From Lunularia cruciata (Eukaryota > Streptophyta > Marchantiopsida > Lunulariales > Lunulariaceae), in assembly GCA_948567375.1 (NCBI GenBank), contig OX419757.1, positions 7,440,001-7,504,000 on the forward strand: a stretch of DNA of 64,000 nucleotides. Direction: 5' to 3'. The stretch's first letter is position 1. Each line of letters begins with the position of its first letter. A program made the position numbers and the translations under genes. The notes under the pieces were generated by a model. It saw nothing but the letters and a program-made list of their open reading frames with translations. It was not told the origin of the DNA and made no database searches. Shown one piece after another: positions 48,147 to 58,557 of this stretch.

Positions 48147-49834
48147 TGGGACAACCCGGCAAATATCACTTTTGTGGTAATTAGGTAAGTAAAGTTTGTT
48201 CCTGCAGAGATATAATTCAAAAATATCCAAATACAAAGCAAAGTAAGCAAATTAGTTCTTCTTGAGCTCTTCTTTAATCTCTCAAGTAGAAAATACACCC
48301 AAAAGAGAGTAACAAGCACTGAAATGCAGTCTCATCACAACAATTTTTCACCAATAATCGCAATACTATCCAATATTTCCAAAAAAACTTTGATTATGAT
48401 GATTCAAACTTTTTTGAAGATGACTACTTCACCACAAAACAACTTTGCCTTAGAATTGTGTTCCACCTCTCCACTGAAGGCACAAATTTCTCAATCAAAA
48501 TTTGTTTGCATCAACCCTACGTTGCACTTACCAATGCAGAATACTACCAACACTATAATTCCTCTCAGATCTGTCAAGGCATTGCTTTGATTGCACGTCA
48601 CTCAAGATCAAACACACAAAATGAAGATCATAGTTGTGGAATCCAACATCCAACAAGTACATTGATTTGCACTTTGAAATTCTCCAAACACTCATAAACA
48701 CAAACATAGGATTGATACTTGGAGTTAAGCTCAAGCAATGAGCATTGAGAAACAACACTTCACTTTATCTATCTTCAAAATTACAAATGATGAACAATAA
48801 TTTCTTATGAATGCCTCCTTCAAATAGGCAGAGCTTCTAAAAGTTATCTAACTACCTAAACTACTTCTTAACAATCTCCAGATTCAAAATGGTAACCCAT
48901 TTCTTCATATCTGTTGATTCCTATCTCAAATCTATTACTACTCCGATACGATGTCTACTTCTAGTTCAACTTCCAAACCCAAAGTAACTTCATGTAGTAC
49001 TTTGTCTTTAGGTCTATCTATTATCACTAAATCTTTTGCCAATTCTCCTACCTCTTCACGTTGAACTGCAATTAAAGACATGGGTAATCTATCTACATCT
49101 TTATCTTGCAACCCACTCTCTCCTAATGTCTCTAATAATTGACCCAAAGACACTCATTGTCTTATCTTGCACTTTGGGTTCATTCATCACTACTACTTCT
49201 CCTTCAATTTCTATCATATTTTCAATTTGAGTTGAAATTAAAGTCATGGGTATCCTAACTATCTCTTCTTTCCCTACTCTAAGTTCCTTAGATGACTCTA
49301 GCAAGACACCTAGAGTCACTTGCACTGCACTCCAATGTTTGACTACCTCTGATTGGGTCACCTTTGTCTTGAGGTGAAGTCTCTAAACCCAAAGTTGTAT
49401 AGACCTGAAATCTCATAGACCAAAGAACCCCAACCCAAAGTCACTCAACGACTCCATACATCTACTATAGAACTTTAAATGCTTGTAACTTCTGCTACAA
49501 ACCTCTAAACTCAACAGTTTTGGTTGCAACAAAAAGCCCTAGAAGAGACGCTTCCAAAGAAATATAGCACGCACAATTTGGACATCTAATCACTGAGATA
49601 CAGGCCCCATAGCAATCCTACCTTCCAACCTTCATTCCAATGCAAAATAACCCTTCTTTGGGTCAAGTTCTTCCAATCCAATCCAATCCTTCTTCCTTTG
49701 ACATGAAGTCACACTCCTTAGGTCAGATCAAAACACAAGCTTCTCCTTGTTTCTTTTCCATTTAGGTTCAATTAGGTTCCAATAATGCACTTATTTTTCA
49801 AAACTCATCCTAAATGAAAAATGTGGGTACCACA
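48147..49834 (-). mobile_element. coiled-coil element copy D, internally deleted, nested in the chromovirus
   Basis: 1,688 bp from TGGGACAACCC to GGGTACCACA. It keeps the 3' non-coding part and the conserved C-terminal domain (49,153-48,938, ending VDIVSE), plus the 5' end, but lacks the N-terminal domain, the W-x-x-F motif and the coiled coil. The deletion makes it a short derivative. Its insertion after the chromodomain shows it is younger than the chromovirus. Confidence 0.75.
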
Positions 49835-49903
49835 CAACTTGACCAACTTACCGGTGTTAGTTCGACCTTTTGAGCAACAACTTCATGATGAGGATGTTGC
49901 ATT

Positions 49904-49928
49904 TTAAAAGGGAGGGGGGGGGGAAGGC
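49904..49928 (+). other. polypurine tract of the chromovirus
   Basis: A run of A and G, dominated by G, directly before the 3' LTR (TGTAATACC at 49,930). This is the expected priming site for plus-strand DNA synthesis. Confidence 0.85.
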
Positions 49929-49929
49929 T

Positions 49930-50504
49930 TGTAATACCAATAGCTACATAAATTATCTAGATGTGAAAATTGGCTTGGTAACATTTAGAAAGATGTTATG
50001 TATGATGATGGGCTAACTAGATCAGATAGAGCCATCACCAAAAGAGTACTACTAATAGTGTAGAAGTCAAAAATAGTTAAAAACTTCAAAGCCAATTTTA
50101 GAGGCCTGAATGGATGAATTAGGCCTCAAAAATAGAGATTCCCTCTAAAGAAATTAGCCTTACTTTCTCTCATGATTTGACTCATCAAGAGCTTTTTAAT
50201 GGTATCTCACCCACATGATTCTAAGCTTCTTACAAGAAGATTCCTTAAATATTCCCTTAGGTCAAATTTGTTTGACCATCTAGATAGGATAACGACTAAC
50301 ATGTCACCCATCCATGTAACTAATCTAAGGGTAGAGCTTGTTGACATGTCACCAATCCATGTATCTGATCCAAGTGGAGCCTTTTTTGGAGGGGGTCCTC
50401 TCTGCAATATAATAAAGAGTAGGTGCTCCTTTGGGGGCATCAGAATATTGAGTGTAAAACTTGTATTTTCTCTCTTGTAGAGTTCTCTTGTTCTACATCT
50501 ATGT
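49930..50504 (+). mobile_element. 3' LTR of the chromovirus
   Basis: Matches the 5' LTR 41,806-42,368; about 575 bp. The terminal bases are altered (TGTA rather than TACA). It is followed by ACTAT, equal to the left flank. Confidence 0.8.
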
Positions 50505-50930
50505 ACTATAGCAAAATCTCCTCTAGAATCCTTGGAGAACTTTATTGTGACAATGTACTCCAAACCACAACCATAACCACCAAGTATCACCATAAAGTGT
50601 CACTAAAAATTGAACACCATCACTTATGTAACTCTAACTATGACAACTACACTAGGAGAAAGGTTAACCTATAACTTGTCATCACAACATGCACTTTTAT
50701 GGTCTATAGATCATCACTTCTTACCTCACCAAATAGAAATAGAGGTAGGTTAATTGGTCATCACTCTAGCCTCATTATCAAGAGCACACAAGAGCATCAA
50801 CACTCTAAATATCAAGGCACCTCACAAAACCATGGTGAAAAAACAAGAAGTATAGAATAGAGGGGGTACAATCATAAGAAATCTCAACAATAACACTCCA
50901 TCTCACAAATTAAAACAAGATTAAGTCTGC
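50505..50930. other. unassigned sequence right of the chromovirus
   Basis: No gene, terminus or repeat recognised. Confidence 0.3.
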
Positions 50931-53170
50931 CATTTGACATAATGGGAGTGTTTATATACTCTTATATTAAGAAGATCACCAAGAATGAGATTACATGTTC
51001 TCTCTTAGCCAAAGCTACATAGATATAGATATGAGCACACCAACCTTTAGGACAATAAGTGAGGGTGGACCAATTGACTAGGGCACTAGTCTAGGAACCA
51101 GAGATCCAAGGTTCAAACCTTACTACTCATAGTCTTAAAGGGTGGGGAGATTTTGCCAAAGGATCATCATAAATTCATATAAACTAGCTAGCCTCACACC
51201 AACAAGTTGGCTTGTTGATCCTTCTAAGCCTTGTAGCCTCTTTAGGCTACAACCCTATGCTTCAAAGCTCCCAAATGCCAAACAAGGCCTTTCTTCTTGC
51301 CAATCTGAACCTTTTCTTAACAAACTAACCTTGACTAACTTAGCCATTAACTCCTTTAAGACCTCCATATGCCTCTCTAACTTTGGCCATCCTTCAATAC
51401 TTGCCCTACCTTGGGATTGGCATCCAATAGGACTTCCACAAAATTTGATAGACCTCTATTACAATTGTTTGGCCTCTAAAACCTCCACCAAATGCCAAAA
51501 TTCAACCAAATGAGACCTTTCTTATTGGCAATTTGAACCCTCTCCAAATGGGCTAACCTTGATTAACTTGGCCACTAACTCTAAGACCTCTATATGCCTC
51601 TCCAAATTTGGCTATCCTCTAGTATTTGACCTACCTTGGGATTTGCTCTACTCTAGTTGATTGACCTCCAAATGCTTTACCAAATGCAAAATTGAGGAGA
51701 CATGGACCTCTAAATCCCTAATTCAAGGGGATGTAATCTCAAATCCAAGCCCAATTTTGCCCTGGCTCAAATCAAACCAACATATGGCCTCCAATTCCAC
51801 TCTCTTGCACTAGAATTGGACACTCATTGACTCAATTCAACCTCATTTTCATAAAATTTGGAGAGCACACACCATCCACCCAATTGTCAACTCATTGTCA
51901 ATGTACAACAATTTCTACACAATGCTTCCATGCATACTTCACACAATAAAAAATCAAACAACAATCAAGCAATAATGATCAAAGGTACTGAATACTACCA
52001 AGCTTTGAGATACCACCAACACCCTCAATCCTTACACCCCATTTTTTTAGTTCTCACTTTTTTCATATAATAAGTTCAATCCACATATTCAACTTGGATC
52101 AAGGTCTCAATATTCAACTCAATACTACCATCAATAGGCTCTACTCGGATAGTCAAGTTAATTAAGAGACTCCAAGTGACATTGAATAGCCTTTGGCTAC
52201 CATACCCATGAACTTGAAGGCTCAATATTCAAGAAGTAGGCTCTCTAGAGTTGCACTTCAAAAATATATCTCTTTGGACTTGACCTAGCACTCCAACACT
52301 GATAGAATCACTTACAACCTATTTGACAGTGAAAATGGTGTAACCAATTGTACTCCCAATAGTGTGATTAGTTGCACTTACACAAAATCTAACCACCATT
52401 GAGTAGTCTTTGAGCAACTATAACTTTGACTACCAAGACTAACACTCCAACTTCCAAGTAAACTAGCTTTGGTGTTGTAAATGTTGTGACAAAACTCAAT
52501 TTCAAAAAATTTGGGAAGTGCTTTTGCACAATTTTTGTCCAATTGTCAAAATCCCCAACAATTTCCACAATGATTTTGCATGTGATACACTCAACTGAAA
52601 TAGAAATTGAGTAATTATGATCATAGATACCAATTATCACGCCAAGCCTAAAGATACCACCAACACCCATAGTTCATACACCTAGTTTCTCTTCTCTCAA
52701 TTCTTTGATGTAATCAATTTGATCACACACTCAACTTGGATGAAAATATTCAACTCTTAACTCAATAAAGTACTAATAATGGACATTAATTATGATATCA
52801 AGCCACATCCACCTATCTAAGAACCTCCAAATCCTGCTTGTCAGTTTCTGTTCACCATAACCAAGAACTTGATAGGTCAACATCAAAGAAGTGAGCTCTC
52901 TAGAGCTACATTTCAAAGGCAAATCACTCTAACTTAACTTGAAACTTCCAACCTTATTAATGTTATTATAGCTCATCTAATGGTCCAAATATTAGCTCTA
53001 TTGGTGTGATCAATAGCTCTAACATGAAATTTGGTTGCCAACCAAGTAGGCTTTGAGCTACTACTGGTATAATTATGATTGCTAAGACTAACACTCTAGC
53101 GTTTTAGCAAACTTGCTCCTTCATTACAAATATTACAAATGTCATGACAAATTTCTCAAAGTTTTGTTGT
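50931..53170 (+). repeat. repeat J: dispersed repeat with internal divergent duplication
   Basis: The region from about 50,950 to 52,900 matches the reverse complement of 62,590-64,000 in several long blocks. Inside it, 51,920-52,540 and 52,560-53,160 are diverged direct copies with a spacing of about 620 bp. Shared blocks include the ATACCACCAACACCC motif and the later CTCTCTAGAG-TGCACTTCA type block. No coding sequence is recognisable. It also carries the tRNA-like segment at 51,061-51,130. Confidence 0.6.
51061..51130 (+). repeat. tRNA-derived (SINE-like) segment
   Basis: The stretch contains GACTAGGGCACTAGTCTAGG and then GGTTCAAACC at 51,110-51,119, which fits a degenerate internal A box and a good B box (GGTTCRANNCC). 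The spacing is within the usual Pol III range. The inverted copy near 63,820-63,880 keeps the same layout. No full tRNA cloverleaf can be drawn, so it is a tRNA-like relic, not a tRNA gene. Confidence 0.4.
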
Positions 53171-56100
53171 GCATGAATTTTTCCACACTCTTGAAGGGAT
53201 CTGCTTTTATCAATAGAGTGTGAAAACTCAAGAGTTTGTGCAAGAGTGTATTAGGAACAAGGTGGATTCTCAAATTAGAAGATTAGATTGGAGGTGAGAG
53301 ACAAGGCAAGATGAAGGAGACCTAAAGAGATTATTAGCAAACCTCTTAAAATTCAAAGTAGGACCCATATTGCCAATCAAATTAGTTAAGAAGTAGAAAT
53401 CTAGAGTTCTTTTTGTAGGATTGAAGTTTGTCAAACTTATCCCTACTAGAAAAAAATTGTGATAATACCCATATGAGTGACAAAAACTTGAGAGGAAATC
53501 CTATTTTATGGACAAAAGACCATGGGCAACAAGTGTTGGGATACAACTGCTTGTCCTTTGGCCAAAAGTACATAGACACTCCTTAGGGCTGTCTTGATAA
53601 GAGCCACAATGTCAAAATAGAAGATTCATGTGTTGATTTGAAGTTTACAAAACAAAAACCAAATAGAAGACCGCAAAGATCCTACCATAGAAGTCATCAC
53701 AAAAAACAATTATGAAACTCTTCATGTTAAATCAAACAACCTATGTAAACTTGAGCACTTTTCTTCCAACTTCTACACAAAGAGAAACCCATAAGCTGGG
53801 CACAAATGTTTAGAGAACACATCAGCAAGCTATTGGAAGACATGAAAAAAGAAGGAGCTACAATTGTAGCCCCTCTTTTTTACAGTTTTACATAGGAATG
53901 GACCTTCCTACAAAAGAAGAGAAGGCAAAATACCCCATCTACTTCCACCAATCTAGTGTATTGTAGTGGACCTACCTAAGAAATTAACAAAATACCATGA
54001 GGCAAATGAGGAGTATTCTTGTACAAAGGAGTTTTTATTCATCAAAGAGTGCTACAATACAATGATTCCTTGTAAGAAGGTGCTAGCAACGCAATCCAAC
54101 ATCCAAGCCACCAAGAAACAAAAGTAAAATTTTTGAATGATCAGTGGTAGTATAGCAAAAGTGGAAATAGAGAAGTCCCTAGAAATAAAAGGAATAACAA
54201 TAAAATGAGCAAAGTCAATCAATATGTATCATGGATATTTAATGATCAAGGAAGGTAGCTTTGTTAAATATCATAGGACTGTGAAGTGAAGATTCTTGCA
54301 CCAAAATTTTTTCATATGTCCACATTGTCATGCTAGATGACAATGTGGATATTGGGGATCATAATGAAAAAGCTTAGTTATTCTTAATAGTAATTGATTA
54401 TGTGGATATGGGAGTATCTTTGACCAAAGGAAAGGAGACAATGGAAGAAGACAAAGAAATCCCTATTTATAAGCTCAAGAAGGCATCAAAGGATGCAACA
54501 ACCTTCATCAACCTCATCTTAAGAGTGCTCAATAACCCAATTGGGTCATCAAGAACAAAGCAAGATGATGAAGCACTACCAAATAATCAAGAACCAATTA
54601 GGGAAGAAGGTCATCCAAGTACTAAGAAACTCACCAAGGATGATGCCTTCAAAATAAAGGAGGAGAACTCAATGGGAGGTTGATATATGATAACAAGGAT
54701 GACACAAATTGGGCCACTGATGTTACAACATCTTATGAGGAAGCAAGGAAAGATCATCTGATAAACCTATGAGTAACTGACCAATATGTGAATGAAAAAT
54801 AGATAAGAGCAGTATGGAGGAAATCCTCTATAACCTCAAACTTGAAGGCAGTTCACTTACTTGGTTGATTATAGTATATATGGTCAATATGGGTGGTACA
54901 AAAAATGGAGGCCTTAGAGGAATTCCTACTGTTCTACATGGAGCTTGACAATACCATTAAGGACCCCAACATACTTGCAAGACACCTCCATTAAATTCAG
55001 CAAAAGGGTGTTGAGGAGAAAGCTCATCTTCAAAACGAGTTAGCAAAAGTCAAGAAAGAGGTGGAGATTAAGAAGGAACATTCCAACAAGAAGGACCAAA
55101 CCTTGGAAAAGTACCAACAAGAAGAAATTGCACAAATGAAGAGAATGAAGAGGTTCTATGAGGTTTGAATTCCAACCTTGCTAGTAATAGATAAGAGGTT
55201 GCTTAACAATAAGAAATCCATGTTGAGCAGATTTGAGCACAAGATGAGGAGATCACCACCTTACAAGGAGAATTGGACAAGGCTCATGCAAAGAAAAAAT
55301 ATGGTGAAAACACAATATAAGAATTTTAAGAAGAAAATTGATCTTTTTTCTCCAAGAACTCACTATGATCCTCAAATGCTCTTGAGAGAAGGAGAATGAG
55401 CAACAAACAAAGGTACTAGATGAGTTGATGATGGAACTCCAAATTCAACAAATGTAGCTAGAGAATGAGCAAGTAGGATTACAAGCTACAATTGGACATG
55501 TTGCAACACAATTGATGGGAGAGCTACTTGAACAAACAGCAATAAAGAACTACAAGACCCAAATAGATGTATTGATGAGGAAGGCTTACCTAACAAAGAA
55601 ATCAAGGCATTGTCCATCAAACTCCACAAGCAAAAAAATACTAAGTTCTAAAAAATGCAAGAAACACTCCAAGAAATCAAGGATTACAAACAAGAGCTCA
55701 AAGAACTCCTCCAACATGCAAGGGAGAAGCAAGTTCATCTCAAGAACTACCAACCAAGTGTACAAACAAGTGAACTATTGCATACAAAATGACCATATGT
55801 TAAGTGCATCTTGTAGTCAAATAGATTAGTCATAATACCACTTTGTACTCAATCCCTTGTACCTATAACTCATAGAAGCTTAGTTAGGATACCATATGAA
55901 GACTTTTGTAGGGACCACTACTTGACACCCTAATGGTAAATTAACAATGAGCTAGCTGAGTTGGTTGTTCCACATGGTCCGCATCAACTTAGGTTAGATT
56001 AGGATAAGATAAGTAGATAGGATATAATTAGCATTGAGTGCCAAAGATCTAATTAGAAGATTTCCAATACATTACAACTATGACATGGTAGGTAATACTA

Positions 56101-56200
56101 TGATCTATGGAATGCATGCATGTATAAAGACCAAGTGATCACCATGTTCATTTGTTGTATCCTTCTTTTGAAAATAAATGAAGTTTATACAAGCTAGACC
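53171..56200 (+). pseudogene. decayed coiled-coil element relative (copy F)
   Basis: Plus-strand coding relic. Near 53,791-53,812 it encodes a SWAQMF sequence, the same W-x-x-M/F motif as copies A, B, C, E and G. An APLFYSFT hydrophobic segment follows, then an acidic region (54,402-54,683) and long Lys/Glu/Gln coiled coil at 54,960-55,770 (NELAKVKKEVEIKKEH). Stops and shifts occur throughout. Clear ends were not found. Confidence 0.5.
54319..54349. repeat. 13-bp inverted repeat with 5-nt loop
   Basis: TCCACATTGTCAT at 54,319-54,331 and its exact reverse complement at 54,337-54,349. It lies inside the copy F relic. Confidence 0.5.
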
Positions 56201-58115
56201 ATGGAGTCAATGTATGTTTATTTGTCTATGCTTTGTACAAATGGAAGGTTGCATACTTAATTGAGTAAAAGTGAGGAATCTTAACATAGGAGCAAAAGCA
56301 CTTGTGTGAGGAGAATCATTCATGCGGAACTATGGTATTCATCTCTAGGAGCTTTGCAAAGGTCAAGGATGATATGGTGATAGATTGCCAAATGATGGAG
56401 TATCAAAAAGTAAAATGAGCTTATAAGATTAAGTAGTAAGATCATTCATGACTCTTATGACATTGTGCCTTTTGAGAAGGATAAAATGCTAATTCATAGT
56501 CATAGTCATCAGGGTGATTGGACCCTTGGAGTATCCAACTTCTTCTTTATATGTGCATTCTAGGTTACTTCTATTAGGACTTTGTGGTACTATTGATCTT
56601 GTACGACCATGAACTTTGGGATGTGAATAAGGATCTTGGTACATATGAGTATCTAAACAACAGAAATTTGGAAGCTGGTCGTAAAAGAGGAAGGTATGGA
56701 AATTCTGAGGTGAAGTACCCTTCATCATAAATGAGCAATCACATTTAGGAATCATTTGGATTAGATTTTTATTGAGAGTGACTAATTTTGATTTATCTTT
56801 TCATAGTGTGCTAGGTTTGGTGAAATTACCTCTTTTGCACATGACTATCCCCAAGAGATTAATTTCAAAACAATAGATGGTCAATGTTGTGATACTTTAT
56901 CTCATTTTTAGCCATCTACAACTCGTCTTCTTGAGAGACTGACCAGTTCTTACTAGAATATTGTTGATTTGAATGACACCTTGTTGTTACACAATTTATA
57001 TAGTTTTTTGAGCTCATTAATATAATTTTAATTTTAATTTAATTTTTTCTTTATAAATGACAAGATGTGGAAAACTTAAGGGAAATAATGGGCATTTTTG
57101 GATGTAATGAAATGACATTCTTGAATAGACTAGACAATTTTGAAGGAGCTCATGGATGAATATGGATTCACAACCAATAATTATATCTATTTCTTGGAAG
57201 ATATTAGCCGCTGATAAAACTTACAAGCTTCTTCTATATAATTTTAAGTATTTAAGAATGTCCCTAAAGTAAAAACTAAAATCTGTAGAAGATGACATTT
57301 CTCCAAAATAAAGCTATTGTTTGAAGAGCATAATCTCCTTCATACCAACTACTTCATAAAGGATCCAAACCACCTCGCGATCAACGATGTTCCTACATGC
57401 TTCAGAAATACATCTCCTAAAGAGAACCTTCTCTCTATTTAATATGTTAGGTCTATTGAAAATATTTGTATTATAATGCTTAGTTTTAATATTATATTAT
57501 ACTTGCAACTGATGAATCATCCTTATTAAATTTCAAGGTTTGAACTTGGTCTAATTACTTCTCTTTTCTGTATTTCCTTCCCGCTATAGGTACTTTACAG
57601 TTATATTATAGTTACTTTACCGGTATCTTTGTATACGGAATGAAAATAGGTACTTTTCACGATATTAAAGGGCATCATTCCATATCTAAATCCCTAGTTC
57701 TCGAAACTCTCTTCTTTATATTTTAGAAATGAAGTGGTCAAACTTTGTGATAATGTGCAGTTTATGAGTATAATAGAAATAGTATTATCTTACGTAACTA
57801 ATCGGAAAGTCTTTCTCTCTTGCAAAAGTATTAGTAACATATAGAAAGGATCTTTATATGTCTAGGCAATAATAAACGTTGAAAATACGTGGTATCGACT
57901 ACAAATTAGTATTTCATGTCACTCACAAAACTTAATGTTGCTTGCTGGAGGAGACGGTTATAATTTTATCCATATAGGGTCCTAAGCTCCGACCGATAAT
58001 TAAGATAAGTGCTATGATCCATGGAACGCTCACCCAAAATTCCATGGATAATAAATAATCTAAACCAAGTAAATTGATTTGGTTTCTTTTATATAGTCAA
58101 GGTCTAGATTAGTCA
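56201..58115. other. AT-rich intergenic region
   Basis: No recognisable coding sequence or element end. AT-rich, especially at 56.9-57.9 kb, with scattered poly-A/T. Confidence 0.5.
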
Positions 58116-58557
58116 CTAAATTAAGCCCTCTTTATCATTCGTTGATCTCCGCCAAATCCCTGCCAAATCGCAGCTCCGTTCGGTCACTGTACCGAACCCT
58201 TCTCTGTCACTGTAGCGGCAGGTAATGCTGTCACTATCCACTCCTTCAGCGTCCCGCTTCGGCCTCACTCTCGCCATTTTGCTCAAGAAATTTACCTGCT
58301 CCTCTGGGTTTAGAGCAGAAAGAAGCAGAATCTCACACTTTTGCCTCGAGGCTTTGTTGCTCGTTGTAGTTGTCAATCCGTAAATGCAGGATCGGTTTGT
58401 TGATCACTCGAAATCTGTGGGTTCGTTTTCTCTCGGGAGCACGGACGAAGAATTGCAGTTGAGGGGGAATCACAGCATGAGCTAGTGGTAGTGGTAGGAG
58501 ATATTAAATTGGTCGGTATGTAGGAATTGCGCTTTTTTCCCGTGGAGAACTGCCACA
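58116..58557 (+). promoter_or_regulatory. 5' flank and leader of the RPC4 gene
   Basis: GC content rises from about 58,120 and the stretch runs into the start codon. No TATA box at a usable distance is evident. It probably contains the promoter and 5' UTR. Confidence 0.4.
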
